A stretch of 64,000 nucleotides of DNA from Pseudalgibacter ostreae (GCF_042427585.1 NZ_JBHMFC010000103.1:1-64000), one strand, 5' to 3'. Positions 53,599 through 63,307 are shown, counted from the first letter of the stretch. Made by a program: numbers and translations. Notes: a model not told the origin generated them from the letters alone.

Positions 53599-54261
53599 TT
53601 AAAACGATTGTTGCAAAGCATTTTCAATTTGAAGCTGTGCCAAGTCTAAAACTCGTGCAGAAGATCTTAACTTACTATTAATAATAGAAAGCTCTGTACA
53701 TGCTATCAATACAGTAGATGTTTTGCAATAGCGTTCTAAAAGGACTTTAAATAGTTTCAAATGACTTTCTGAGGCTTCTGCTTTATACAGGCTTTGTCTT
53801 AAAGAATCTAAAGTATTAATATCGTTTAAAGCTGGGGCGTTTACAGCTACACCCATCGCTTCTAATTTAGATTTTACGTACACAGACTCCATGGTGTATT
53901 TCGAGCCAAATATAGTCACCTTTTGAGCCTTATGATGCTTTAAAGCGGAAAGGGCTAATGAAATAGGGTGGATAATGGGGTAATCGAAATTTCCTAAATC
54001 ATAAGTTTCATGTAGTGTGATATTTGGAATAATACAGGTATCAATATCAAACTTAAAGCAAGCGTTTAAATGCTGTTCTAGTTCTGGAAGCAAAGTTTCA
54101 AATTGATTTGGTAAATGGGAGTTTATCTTATGAAAATCGACATTATATACCATGCACGGAAACGTATGGTAGCCTCCTCTTTCTTTATGATATTTTTTAT
54201 TCAATTCTTCTAGATAAAACAGAGTACTTCGGCTGCCCAAACCTAAAATTCCTATCACCAT
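53599..54261 (-). CDS. Aspartate/glutamate-racemase-family protein, third gene of the egt operon
   Basis: A 220-residue protein of the PLP-independent Asp/Glu racemase fold from the ATG at 54261 (MVIGILGLGSRST); an upstream in-frame Met lies inside egtD and was rejected. The second catalytic cysteine is present (Cys188 in IACTELS). The first, normally in PCNTAH, is absent: the aligned segment is IIPNITLHE with Asn80 in place of Cys, and His84 kept. The gene starts four bases after the egtD stop, so it belongs to that operon. Activity as a two-cysteine racemase is unlikely; related one-cysteine enzymes exist. The role is unknown. Confidence 0.8.
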   Translation of the reverse strand: MVIGILGLGSRSTLFYLEELNKKYHKERGGYHTFPCMVYNVDFHKINSHLPNQFETLLPELEQHLNACFKFDIDTCIIPNITLHETYDLGNFDYPIIHPISLALSALKHHKAQKVTIFGSKYTMESVYVKSKLEAMGVAVNAPALNDINTLDSLRQSLYKAEASESHLKLFKVLLERYCKTSTVLIACTELSIINSKLRSSARVLDLAQLQIENALQQSF

Positions 54262-54265
54262 TATA

Positions 54266-55258
54266 TTATTTTTTAATTTTTTCCAAAATGAAATCTGCAA
54301 AATAATTATTGGAATCCATTAATTTATCAATAATTTTTAAGTTTGAATCCTTTAAAAGCGCATTTAAAACGGTTTCATTATATTTTCTAGAGGTTTCTGT
54401 ATGGATACGTTCCCCTTTTTTTAATATAAATGTTTTATTTAATGCCCCAATTTTAACCTGTTGTGTTGTTAGACTTTTTAAAAAGCTTTGAGCAATGCCT
54501 TCTTTTTCGTCATATTCCGGGTCGTGTACAAACATATCCAAATTAAAATCAGCGTCTAACTCCCTATTGATGCGTTCTAGTAAATTAAGGTTAAACCGGC
54601 TGGTGATGCCTTGTGCATCATGATAAGCTGGCAATACAATATGCTTGGGTTTTATAAGGTCTACACCTAAAACCACTTTATCATTTTCATGCAATGCTGT
54701 ACTGAGTTTTTTTAAAAACTCGGCTGCTTTTGCGTCGCTTAAATTTCCAATGTTAGATCCTAAAAAAAGTAACACTTTAGGTTTTTCGTAAGTTTTGATA
54801 TCCTCTAAAACATTAAAATAATCGCCTTGTTTTGTATTGATCTTAATATTGGGCAGTTCTACATGGATTGTGCTTTCTAATTGTGATAATGCATTTTTTG
54901 AAATATCAACAGGCAAAAACGTAAACTTAAATCCCTGATTATCCAATACTTTTAGTAATTCCTTGGTTTTGGTACCGTCTCCCGCTCCTAACTCAATTAA
55001 ATCAAAGTCCGTTTTATGGTTTATTTTTAATACTGAAATTAAATCTTGGGTTTTGTTTTTAAAGATATCATATTCAGCATTCGTGAGATAGTATTCGGGC
55101 ATATTCATGATTTCAACAAATATGGCATCCCCTTTTTTATCATAGAAGTACTTTGAAGGTAAATATTTTACTGTCGCCGATAGCCCTAAGTCCACTTCGT
55201 TTTTAAAATGCGTACTAGCTGTACTTTTTATAACTGTTTTCTTTAACGTTGTTTGCAT
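54266..55258 (-). CDS. egtD: L-histidine N-alpha-methyltransferase EgtD
   Basis: A 330-residue SAM-dependent enzyme of the histidine-specific methyltransferase family, which trimethylates histidine to hercynine, the first step of ergothioneine synthesis. The SAM site is LIELGAGDGTKTKELL near residues 86-101. YFYDKKGDAIFVEIMNMPEYY near 37-57 and VLLFLGSNIGNLSD near 155-168 are family hallmarks. It lies 25 bases after egtB and four before the racemase-like gene. The EgtE C-S lyase needed for the last step is not in the window. Confidence 0.93.
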   Translation of the reverse strand: MQTTLKKTVIKSTASTHFKNEVDLGLSATVKYLPSKYFYDKKGDAIFVEIMNMPEYYLTNAEYDIFKNKTQDLISVLKINHKTDFDLIELGAGDGTKTKELLKVLDNQGFKFTFLPVDISKNALSQLESTIHVELPNIKINTKQGDYFNVLEDIKTYEKPKVLLFLGSNIGNLSDAKAAEFLKKLSTALHENDKVVLGVDLIKPKHIVLPAYHDAQGITSRFNLNLLERINRELDADFNLDMFVHDPEYDEKEGIAQSFLKSLTTQQVKIGALNKTFILKKGERIHTETSRKYNETVLNALLKDSNLKIIDKLMDSNNYFADFILEKIKK

Positions 55259-55283
55259 GTTAGGGTCTGATTTTATTTTTTGT

Positions 55284-56429
55284 TTATTTCGCGAGTCTAA
55301 TACCGGTAACCTGCCATTGGGTTTCTGCTGGAAAAAAATTTCGATAAGTAGGTCTGCTGTGGTTTTTTGATGTGGCCGTAGAAGCCCCTCTTAAAACCAT
55401 TTGGTTTATCATAAATTTACCGTTATATTCTCCTGCGGCACCTTCAGCTATCTTAAAATTAGGATAGGGCAAATATGCCGAGTTGGTCCATTCCCAACGT
55501 TTTCCCCATTGCAATTGGTGAGATGCGACTTCCCATTCAAACTCCGTTGGAAGCCTATAACCTGCCCATTGGGCAAACGCCGCCGCCTCGTAAAAAGACA
55601 CATGCGCTATAGGATGTTTTGGATCCAAAGGTTTTAGACCAGAAAGCGTGTACTGGTGCCAAGAGCCTTTTATGCCTTTCCAATATAATGGTTTTTTAAT
55701 ATTTTCTTGCTGAATCCATTGCCAACCTTGATCAAGCCAATACGCAGGATTTTCGTAACCACCATCATTAATAAAATCCATATAAGAAGCATTGCTCACT
55801 AAGTGCTCTGATATTTCAAAAGGCTCTAAAAACACACGGTGTTTGCTCAATTCATTATCATAACAAAAAGCTTTAGAATCATGCCCTATAGCGTATATAC
55901 CAGCTTCAATAGGAATCCAACCCGGCGCTTCATTATCTTGCTCTACCAAAGTAGTCTCCCAAAATTTTGGATAAGTCGGGTTATGGGAAAATGTATATTT
56001 TAAATCGGTTAAGAGCAATTCTTGATGTTGTTGCTCATGATTGATTCCTAACACAATCATTTTCAAAATCTTATCAGAAACCTCTTCATTCAAAAGACTC
56101 ACTATTTTAGCATCTACATGCGCGCGATATTCAAAAATTCTTTTATGGTTTGGGCGCGTTATGAGGCCTCTATTTTCACGCTTTATACGCTCGCCTAAAC
56201 TGTTATAATAACTATTAAACAAATAGCCAAAAGACGCATCGAAAACGGTATAGCCTGGAACATATACTTTCAATATCATTTCTTCAAAAAACCAGGTAGT
56301 ATGTGCTATGTGCCACTTAGGAGGACTAGCAAAACATGCAGATTGTGGCGTGTAATCTTCTGGCTGCAAATGCTTGCAGAGTTGTTCTGTATAGTGTCTG
56401 GTGTCGAGATAATCTTTTAAAACCGTCAT
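55284..56429 (-). CDS. egtB: Ergothioneine biosynthesis sulfoxide synthase EgtB
   Basis: A 381-residue non-haem iron enzyme that links hercynine to a thiol substrate by oxidative C-S bond formation. The DinB-like N-terminal domain carries the three-histidine iron site: His43 (WHIAHTTWFFEE), His131 and His135 (NHEQQHQELL). The C-terminal formylglycine-generating-enzyme-like domain ends NHSRPTYRNFFPAETQW, then VTGIRLAK, as in known EgtB. A -7 box TATCTTTG lies eight bases before the ATG. No egtC or egtA is nearby, so cysteine rather than gamma-glutamylcysteine may be the sulfur donor; that is inference. Confidence 0.93.
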   Translation of the reverse strand: MTVLKDYLDTRHYTEQLCKHLQPEDYTPQSACFASPPKWHIAHTTWFFEEMILKVYVPGYTVFDASFGYLFNSYYNSLGERIKRENRGLITRPNHKRIFEYRAHVDAKIVSLLNEEVSDKILKMIVLGINHEQQHQELLLTDLKYTFSHNPTYPKFWETTLVEQDNEAPGWIPIEAGIYAIGHDSKAFCYDNELSKHRVFLEPFEISEHLVSNASYMDFINDGGYENPAYWLDQGWQWIQQENIKKPLYWKGIKGSWHQYTLSGLKPLDPKHPIAHVSFYEAAAFAQWAGYRLPTEFEWEVASHQLQWGKRWEWTNSAYLPYPNFKIAEGAAGEYNGKFMINQMVLRGASTATSKNHSRPTYRNFFPAETQWQVTGIRLAK

Positions 56430-56436
56430 AGATTAT

Positions 56437-56444
56437 CAAAGATA
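56437..56444 (-). promoter_or_regulatory. -7 box TATCTTTG for the egtB-egtD operon
   Basis: Perfect TAnnTTTG on the minus strand, only seven bases before the egtB ATG at 56429, so the mRNA would be nearly leaderless. Confidence 0.5.
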
Positions 56445-56688
56445 CCAAGGAATTACTAAAGATTATAAATGGATAGGTCTTTAATATTAACCGATTTAGA
56501 CTGAATATTAACCCAAAACACCAATTAGGAACGAGCAGTACCAATTTTATAGTATTAATGAACTTGTAGAGTAAACTTTGTATTAGCTTTTTATTTTGAA
56601 GTTAATTATAATGTCTTCCAAAAAAGACTGCTCCCTACAAAATGACATGTATAAACTTACAGCATTTCACAATTAAGGTATTGAAAGT

Positions 56689-56922
56689 TTATTTTTTTTT
56701 GAACATACTATCCATAATAGTATTGATTCCTTTAAAGGCAAGAAAAACAGCAAGAGAACATAATGCAACACCTACAATGAGAATAGGGATATAAAGTGGC
56801 TTTTCTTTATTAGAGAGTGCTATATGGAGCATAACCGGCCCTGAAAACATACAGGCTAAAGAGCCTCCCATAATTTTTAATCCTTTAACTAATAAGTCTT
56901 TATTTGTTCTATCTGTTTCCAT
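56689..56922 (-). CDS. DUF6095-like small membrane protein
   Basis: A 77-residue protein from the ATG at 56922 (METDRTNKDLLVKGLK), with two membrane helices at about 16-36 and 42-63. A longer frame reaching 56958 runs further into murQ and was rejected. From memory this fits the flavobacterial family DUF6095, function unknown. It overlaps murQ by 14 bases and so is probably in its transcription unit. The gap to egtB (56445-56688) holds nothing else I can recognise. Confidence 0.72.
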   Translation of the reverse strand: METDRTNKDLLVKGLKIMGGSLACMFSGPVMLHIALSNKEKPLYIPILIVGVALCSLAVFLAFKGINTIMDSMFKKK

Positions 56923-57730
56923 GATTATAATTTTGAATGGCCAAACGCACACTTCCAAATTCTTTTAATAAGTGTTTTGCTTCTTCCTTAGGGATATTAA
57001 GTTCCGACATAATCATTTGCGCTCCCCTATCTACAAGTTTATTGTTGCTTAGCTGCATATCTACCATTTTATTTCCTTTAATATGTCCCAATTGGATCAT
57101 GGTAGTTGTCGTTATCATATTAAGGACTAGTTTTTGAGCCGTACCCGCTTTCATTCTGGAGCTTCCTGTCACAAACTCAGGTCCTACAACAACTTCAACA
57201 GGAAACTGTGCCGTTTTCGACAAAGGACTATCTTTATTACACGTTACACAACCTGTAATGATATTATTTTTGTTGCATATTTCTAATGCGGCAATTACAT
57301 AAGGCGTCGTACCCGAAGCAGCAATACCAACTACCACATCTTTTTCCGAAATCTGATAGGCCTGCAGATCCTCCCAACCTTCTATTATGGAATCTTCAGC
57401 AAATTCAACAGCTTTTCTAATAGCAGTATCCCCACCGGCAATAATGCCAATAACCAAATCGAAAGGTACACCAAAGGTTGGTGGACATTCTGAAGCATCC
57501 AAAACGCCTAACCTGCCACTGGTTCCTGCTCCAATATAAAATAATCGTCCGCCTTGTCTCAATTTCTCTACTATTTGCTCGACCAAATTTTCTATTTGGG
57601 GCAAAGCACGTTCTACGGCAAGCGGAACGTTTTTATCTTCATTATTTATGTTTAAGAGTAAATCTTTAATAGTCATCTTCTCTAAATGATTGTAAAGAGA
57701 ATCCTGTTCTGTCGTTTTTATGAAATCCAT
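56909..57730 (-). CDS. murQ: N-acetylmuramic acid 6-phosphate etherase
   Basis: A 273-residue lyase of the SIS fold that removes the lactyl ether from MurNAc-6-phosphate, recycling wall sugar to GlcNAc-6-phosphate. The motif GAGTSGRLGVLDASECPPTFG spans 67-87 (written here in parts: GAGTSGRLG and DASECPPTFG) with catalytic Glu81. IIAGGDTAIRKAVE and GSSRMKAGTAQKLVLNM follow. Length is slightly below the 298 of E. coli. No murK or anmK kinase is adjacent. It overlaps the small membrane-protein gene. Confidence 0.95.
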   Translation of the reverse strand: MDFIKTTEQDSLYNHLEKMTIKDLLLNINNEDKNVPLAVERALPQIENLVEQIVEKLRQGGRLFYIGAGTSGRLGVLDASECPPTFGVPFDLVIGIIAGGDTAIRKAVEFAEDSIIEGWEDLQAYQISEKDVVVGIAASGTTPYVIAALEICNKNNIITGCVTCNKDSPLSKTAQFPVEVVVGPEFVTGSSRMKAGTAQKLVLNMITTTTMIQLGHIKGNKMVDMQLSNNKLVDRGAQMIMSELNIPKEEAKHLLKEFGSVRLAIQNYNHGNR

Positions 57731-57824
57731 AAGTTAAAAATACATAAATTTATATTGATGCTAAAGATTTGATACTTAGCCTTATTTCTATGATAATACT
57801 GCAAAGCATATCTCAAAAGTCATT

Positions 57825-58640
57825 TTATTTTATTATATGAACCACCTGATCGGTTTCAGAAAGCCTGAAATACCCTAAAGGAAAATTATCGGGATTGGTC
57901 TGGTTTATACAATTCCCTCTTACTGTTGCAGGTTGCACTTCAAAAGGTCCTCCAGATTGATCTGCGGTTTGTTGCAATAGGATAAACATGAAATCATAAA
58001 ATTGTTTTGAAATACCATGATTGCTAATCGTTATCTCGTCCCCTAATGCCGTATCGCTATCTGAATAAAAAGCAAAAATTTGATTTCCATCTGTAAATTC
58101 ATCATTATAAACCTCTAAACTAACAACAGGCAGATTGTTATTTGAAAATTCGAAAAAATAAAAATTCTCTTGGTTAGGAGGATCGCTATAAAATGCTTTT
58201 AGTGCATATGCTTCTCCAGAAAAACCGCTGTTATTTTTTTGTGTTACAGAATCTATTGGTGTTACGGCCATAAGGGTTTCTGTAGCCGTATAAGTTTCTT
58301 GATTATAAATAATCGTTAATGTATAAACCCCTCCTAAAACCGGGATAAAGTTATTGTTTTTGTAAACCCCTGTATCTTCTTCTTCAATAAAATTAAAAAC
58401 GCTACCATCTGCATCTGTAATCGTTACAGTAGCCTGGTTTGCTGCGGGCACTTCTGTATCGAAATACGGCGCTGTTAATGATAATTTAATACTTTGCTGA
58501 CTTCCCGAAGTCCCTTTAAGCCATTTAATAGAGGCATCTATTACTAAGCGTGGTTCGCTTGTGGGTACTTGCACTTCTATAACATCTTGACAAGAAACCA
58601 TACATAGAATTATAGTCAGTATAAATAAAAAAGTTCTCAT
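57825..58640 (-). CDS. DUF4249 lipoprotein, partner of TonB receptor
   Basis: A 271-residue lipoprotein from the ATG at 58640 (MRTFLFILTIILCMVSC), lipobox MVSC with Cys at residue 17. A longer frame to 58889 lies in the receptor gene and was rejected. The domain VPTSEPRLVIDASIKW followed by TVTITDADGS is DUF4249, a Bacteroidota family nearly always paired with a TonB receptor, perhaps capturing its ligand at the cell surface. It starts four bases after the receptor stop. The transported substrate is unknown. Confidence 0.86.
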   Translation of the reverse strand: MRTFLFILTIILCMVSCQDVIEVQVPTSEPRLVIDASIKWLKGTSGSQQSIKLSLTAPYFDTEVPAANQATVTITDADGSVFNFIEEEDTGVYKNNNFIPVLGGVYTLTIIYNQETYTATETLMAVTPIDSVTQKNNSGFSGEAYALKAFYSDPPNQENFYFFEFSNNNLPVVSLEVYNDEFTDGNQIFAFYSDSDTALGDEITISNHGISKQFYDFMFILLQQTADQSGGPFEVQPATVRGNCINQTNPDNFPLGYFRLSETDQVVHIIK

Positions 58641-58644
58641 AAAT

Positions 58645-61020
58645 TTAAAATTTAAAATTATAGGAAATAGACGGTATAATTCCAAATATGGCAAGTCGCG
58701 TTGCCTCATTGACACCTGTATCGGTATTCTTGGAAAAAGAAATAGAGGCCGCATTTCGTCTGTTATAAATATTATATATACCAAATACCCAATAGCTTTG
58801 CAAGCCTTTGTTTTTATCAGGTTTTGGTACATAAGTGGCCGACAGGTCCAAACGATGGTATGCTGGTAATCGATTTGAATTTCGATCACTAAAATTAGGG
58901 ATCGTTACGTTATTATAAGTATATTGAGCGTTGGGATATGTTGTAGGCTGCCCCGTTTGAAAAAGGAAATTAGAGTTTAACTTCCATTTTTTATTCCATT
59001 GATAACTACCTGTTAGTGAAATATCGTGGGTTTTATCATAAGGCGTATGGTACCAATCGCCATTGTTTATTCCGGTTTCCGAGGCTGTTCGGCCTTTTGT
59101 TTGCTGTTCGGATTTAGATAAGGTATAAGCCAGCCACCCCTTAAACCGTCCTTCATTTTTCTTAAACAAAATCTCTAATCCATATGCTTTCGCCCTTCCG
59201 TTTAAAATAATTTGTTCGATAGCATTATTTGCTATTAAATTAGCACCATCAACATAATCAATTCTGTTTTTAACGGTTTTATAAAAACTTTCAAGTTCCA
59301 GAGAATACGCCCCATCATTAAAATTTCTAAAATACCCTATCGCAAACTGATCTAATAATTGGGGTTTAATATATTTTCCGCTAGGTGCCCAAACATCTAA
59401 AGGTGTAGGAGAACTGGTATTTGATAATAAATGTAAATATTGGCTCATTCTATTGTAACTCCCTTTAATCGAGGAGTCGCTATTCAATTGATAAGCCATA
59501 GAAAAACGAGGTTCTAAATTATGAAAAGAAGCTATAACATCACTTCTTTTATAAGATTTTGAATCTATAGGAGTAGCTTTTTCATAAATTTTAGAATTAT
59601 GATTAAATGTTACCGCTTGATTGTTTGCATAGGTATTGAGTTCGTTTTGCCCTAACCTAAAGAAAGCACTTAACCTTAAGCCATAAGATAAAGCTAGTTT
59701 ATCTGCTAACTGGTGTTCCACATCAACATAAACAGCATTTTCAAAAGCATATTTATCCGTAAGTTTAAAGGGATTAATCCCAGATGTGGTTCCTGTAGGC
59801 TTTATATCCCCTGGATTAAATTTATAATACATACTATTTAAGCCATATTGCATTTTGAATGTATTACTCAAGTAATGTTTAAAATCATATTTAACATTGA
59901 AATTACGAATACCCGAAACCCAATCGAACTCTACAAAATTGAGCTTTAAACCATAATAATAATCGGAGTATATAAACGAAAGGTTAGAAAATAACTTATC
60001 CGAAAAAAGGTGGTTCCATCTAAAATTCAAAATAGAATTCCCATAAACATTCTCAAAGGTATCCTGAATATTAAAGACATCGCGACCAAAATATCCAGAA
60101 ACATACACATTATTCCTATCGTTTATTTTGTAGCTCAATTTTGTATTCAAATCATAGAAATAAGCAGCATTGTCAATATCAAAAACGGGCAGAAACAAAT
60201 GGGCGTAACTCGATCTTCCGCCCAACAGAAAGGCACCTTTATCTTTTTTAATAGGACCTTCCACAAGGAGCCTGCTGGCCACAATACCAATGCCGCCATT
60301 GGCATGATAGGTTTTACTATTGCCTTCTTTTTGATAAATATCAAGCACAGAAGCGACTCGCCCACCATAACGTGAAGGAATTCCTCCTTTATAGAGTTTC
60401 AGGTCTTTAATGGCATCTGGGTTAAAAACAGAAAAGAATCCAAATAAATGAGATGCATTGTAAATGGTCGCCTCATCTAAAAGGATTAGATTTTGATCGG
60501 CTGCACCTCCGCGAACATTAAAACCAGAGGCTCCTTCTCCTCCACTGGTAACACCAGGCAATAACGTGATTGCTTTAATAATATCGGACTCACCCAATAC
60601 AACAGGTATTTCTTTAATACTAGAAGATGTTAAACTATTGACGCTCATCTGGGGCGTTTTTATATTTAGTTTTTCGATATTTTCTGTAATAAGAACTTCA
60701 TCTAAGCTTTCCAGTGCATCTGTTAAGCTAAAATTTTTAGTGATGTTTTCTGAAAGAGTAATCGTTTCCGATTGTGTTGAAAAACCCAAATAACTAATAA
60801 CAACCTTATAAGTACCTTTTGGAAGTGTTATCGAATAAAACCCATATTCATTTGTAGTGGTTCCAGCTTGGATTTCAGGAAATATAATATTAACGCCAAT
60901 AAGAGTTTCATTACTTTCGGCCTCAGAAACAACGCCTCTTATGGTATATTTTTCTTGACTGTAAAGCTGTGGAAAAGTGAAGTATAAAATTATTAAAAGG
61001 GATAAAACCGTTTTTCTCAT
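58645..61020 (-). CDS. TonB-dependent receptor with CarboxypepD_reg-like domain
   Basis: A 791-residue outer-membrane receptor. After a signal peptide (ending YSQ) comes the carboxypeptidase-regulatory-like domain (YTIRGVVSEAESNETLIGV near 25-43), then the plug with the segment GASGFNVRGGAADQNLILLD near 165-184, and a beta barrel to the C-terminal Phe (SISYNFKF). The energy comes from a TonB complex not in the window. The DUF4249 gene is next, four bases on, so the pair form one uptake unit. The ligand cannot be told; no SusD gene is present, which argues against a polysaccharide utilisation locus. Confidence 0.92.
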   Translation of the reverse strand: MRKTVLSLLIILYFTFPQLYSQEKYTIRGVVSEAESNETLIGVNIIFPEIQAGTTTNEYGFYSITLPKGTYKVVISYLGFSTQSETITLSENITKNFSLTDALESLDEVLITENIEKLNIKTPQMSVNSLTSSSIKEIPVVLGESDIIKAITLLPGVTSGGEGASGFNVRGGAADQNLILLDEATIYNASHLFGFFSVFNPDAIKDLKLYKGGIPSRYGGRVASVLDIYQKEGNSKTYHANGGIGIVASRLLVEGPIKKDKGAFLLGGRSSYAHLFLPVFDIDNAAYFYDLNTKLSYKINDRNNVYVSGYFGRDVFNIQDTFENVYGNSILNFRWNHLFSDKLFSNLSFIYSDYYYGLKLNFVEFDWVSGIRNFNVKYDFKHYLSNTFKMQYGLNSMYYKFNPGDIKPTGTTSGINPFKLTDKYAFENAVYVDVEHQLADKLALSYGLRLSAFFRLGQNELNTYANNQAVTFNHNSKIYEKATPIDSKSYKRSDVIASFHNLEPRFSMAYQLNSDSSIKGSYNRMSQYLHLLSNTSSPTPLDVWAPSGKYIKPQLLDQFAIGYFRNFNDGAYSLELESFYKTVKNRIDYVDGANLIANNAIEQIILNGRAKAYGLEILFKKNEGRFKGWLAYTLSKSEQQTKGRTASETGINNGDWYHTPYDKTHDISLTGSYQWNKKWKLNSNFLFQTGQPTTYPNAQYTYNNVTIPNFSDRNSNRLPAYHRLDLSATYVPKPDKNKGLQSYWVFGIYNIYNRRNAASISFSKNTDTGVNEATRLAIFGIIPSISYNFKF

Positions 61021-61046
61021 TTGTTTTATTTAAATATTAAAAATAT

Positions 61047-61072
61047 AAAAAAAGCTCCTTAACGGAGCTTTT
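61047..61072 (-). terminator. Intrinsic terminator of the isocitrate dehydrogenase gene
   Basis: On the minus strand a hairpin with arms AGCTCC and GGAGCT (complement of 61053-61069) runs into a T7 tract (61053-61047). It lies between the isocitrate dehydrogenase gene and the receptor gene. Confidence 0.8.
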
Positions 61073-61096
61073 AATTTTAATTAATATTACCTAATA

Positions 61097-63307
61097 CTAT
61101 TCTATAATAGCATTAAATGTTTTACTTGGACGCATCACTTGGTTTACGAGTACCTCATTAGGTTTATAATACCCACCTGTATCCACTGGTTTTCCTTGAA
61201 CGTTACTCAATTCCTCTACAATAACTGCTTCGTTATCTGCCAATTTCTTTGCAAAAACAGTAAACTCTGCTTTTAAATCTGCATCTTTATTTTGATTGGC
61301 CAACTCTTGTGCCCAATATAAAGCCAAATAGAAATGACTTCCTCTATTATCTATTTCACCAACACGTCTGGAAGGGCCTTTTTGATTTTCTAATAGTTTT
61401 TCTGTGGCCGTATCTAATGCTTCACCTAAAACTTTAGCTTTAGCATTATTATTTGCGCTACTAAAGTGTTCCAATGCCACCGCTAAAGCTAAAAACTCAC
61501 CTAATGAATCCCAGCGCAAATGATTTTCTTCCACTAATTGTTGAACATGTTTTGGAGCGGATCCACCAGCGCCTGTTTCAAATAAGCCACCACCATTCAT
61601 TAACGGTACAATAGATAACATTTTGGCACTGGTTCCCACTTCTAGAATAGGAAATAAATCTGTTAGATAATCGCGTAATACGTTTCCAGAAACAGAAATC
61701 GTATCTTCTCCTTTTATAAGACGTTCACAAGTAAAAGTAGTGGCTTCAATAGGCGCTAATATTCTTAAATCTAAACCAGAAGTATCATGGTCTTTTAAAT
61801 AAGTATTTACTTTTTTAATCAATTCGGCATCATGTGCCCTATTTTCATCAAGCCAAAATACTGCAGGTGTATTTGATGCTCTAGCACGTGTAACCGCTAA
61901 TTTAACCCAATCCTGGATAGGTGCATCTTTAGCTTGGCACATTCTCCAAATATCACCAGCTTCAACAGTGTTTTCTAATAAAACATTACCTGAAGCATCT
62001 ATTACAGATACTTTTCCGTTTGAAGGTATTTCAAAAGTTTTGTCGTGTGAACCATATTCTTCAGCTTTCTGAGCCATAAGGCCAACATTAGGAACGGTTC
62101 CCATTGTTGTAGGATCAAAAGCGCCGTTCTTTTTACAAAAATCGATGGTTGCTGAGTAAATTCCTGCATAGCTACTATCTGGAATCACAGCTTTAGTATC
62201 TTGAAGTTCACCTTTTGTATTCCACATTTTCCCAGAAGTTCTTATCATCGCTGGCATTGAAGCGTCAATGATTACATCACTAGGAACATGTAGGTTGGTT
62301 ATCCCTTTATCTGAATTCACCATAGCCAAAGACGGCCCGTTTTTATAAGCCAATTCAATATCAGCCTCTATTTCTTTTCGCTTATCTTCTGGTAATTCTT
62401 GAATGTTTTCTAATAGATTTCCAAAACCAGAATTTACATTTACCCCGATTTTATTAAAAACCGCTTCATGTTTTTCAAAAACATCTTTAAAAAATATTTT
62501 AACTACATGACCAAAAATAATGGGGTCGCTAACTTTCATCATGGTCGCTTTCATATGTAATGAAAACAGCACATTTTTTTCTTTAGCATCTGCAATTTGA
62601 GCTTCAATAAATTTAAACAAAGCCCTTACACTAAGCACTGTAGCATCAATTATTTCGCCTTTTAACAAACCTAAACCTTCTTTTAAAGTTGTGGTGTTAC
62701 CAGCATTATCGGTATGTACAATTTTTACAGTAGCCGCTTCATTTAACGTTAGCGATTTTTCATTATGAGCAAAATCGCCTTCACTCATTGTAGCCACATG
62801 AGTTTTAGAGTCACTTGACCACTCTCCCATACTATGAGGATGCTTCTTTGCGAAATTTTTAACGGCTTTAGGCGCACGTCTATCACTATTTCCTTCTCTT
62901 AAAACTGGATTTACAGCACTTCCTTTTATTTTATCATAACGTGACCTGATATCTTTTTCAGCATCACTTTTAGGGTTTTCAGGGTAATTAGGAATATCAA
63001 AGCCTTTAGCTTGTAACTCTTTAATAGCACTTATCAACTGCGGGATAGAAGCACTTATATTAGGTAGTTTTATAATATTAGCTTCAGGATTTTTTGCTAA
63101 TTTACCAAGACTTTCTAAATCATCTGTTACCCTCTGGTCTTCTTTTAAAAAATCTGGAAAAACGGCTAAAATCCTAGCTGCCAAAGAAATATCCTTGGTG
63201 TCAACATCAATACCAGAAGATTTAACAAATGCTTGAATAATGGGCAATAATGAGCGTGTTGCTAAAGCCGGAGCTTCGTCTGTTTTTGTGTAAATGATTT
63301 TTGACAT
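61097..63307 (-). CDS. Monomeric NADP-dependent isocitrate dehydrogenase
   Basis: A 736-residue enzyme of the monomeric (IDH-II) type, converting isocitrate to 2-oxoglutarate in the TCA cycle with NADP+. The N-terminus MSKIIYTKTDEAPALATRS matches the family, and SNTPAVFWLDENRAHDAELI near 478-497 plus LFETGAGGSAPKHVQQ near 578-593 are typical of the monomeric enzyme and not of the common dimeric one. Length 736 is right for it. It is monocistronic, bounded by terminators on both sides. Confidence 0.95.
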   Translation of the reverse strand: MSKIIYTKTDEAPALATRSLLPIIQAFVKSSGIDVDTKDISLAARILAVFPDFLKEDQRVTDDLESLGKLAKNPEANIIKLPNISASIPQLISAIKELQAKGFDIPNYPENPKSDAEKDIRSRYDKIKGSAVNPVLREGNSDRRAPKAVKNFAKKHPHSMGEWSSDSKTHVATMSEGDFAHNEKSLTLNEAATVKIVHTDNAGNTTTLKEGLGLLKGEIIDATVLSVRALFKFIEAQIADAKEKNVLFSLHMKATMMKVSDPIIFGHVVKIFFKDVFEKHEAVFNKIGVNVNSGFGNLLENIQELPEDKRKEIEADIELAYKNGPSLAMVNSDKGITNLHVPSDVIIDASMPAMIRTSGKMWNTKGELQDTKAVIPDSSYAGIYSATIDFCKKNGAFDPTTMGTVPNVGLMAQKAEEYGSHDKTFEIPSNGKVSVIDASGNVLLENTVEAGDIWRMCQAKDAPIQDWVKLAVTRARASNTPAVFWLDENRAHDAELIKKVNTYLKDHDTSGLDLRILAPIEATTFTCERLIKGEDTISVSGNVLRDYLTDLFPILEVGTSAKMLSIVPLMNGGGLFETGAGGSAPKHVQQLVEENHLRWDSLGEFLALAVALEHFSSANNNAKAKVLGEALDTATEKLLENQKGPSRRVGEIDNRGSHFYLALYWAQELANQNKDADLKAEFTVFAKKLADNEAVIVEELSNVQGKPVDTGGYYKPNEVLVNQVMRPSKTFNAIIE

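Noticed and set aside
58641..58889. An N-terminal extension of the DUF4249 gene by 83 codons.
   Set aside because: It overlaps the TonB receptor gene in another frame and lies ahead of a perfect lipoprotein signal that starts at 58640.
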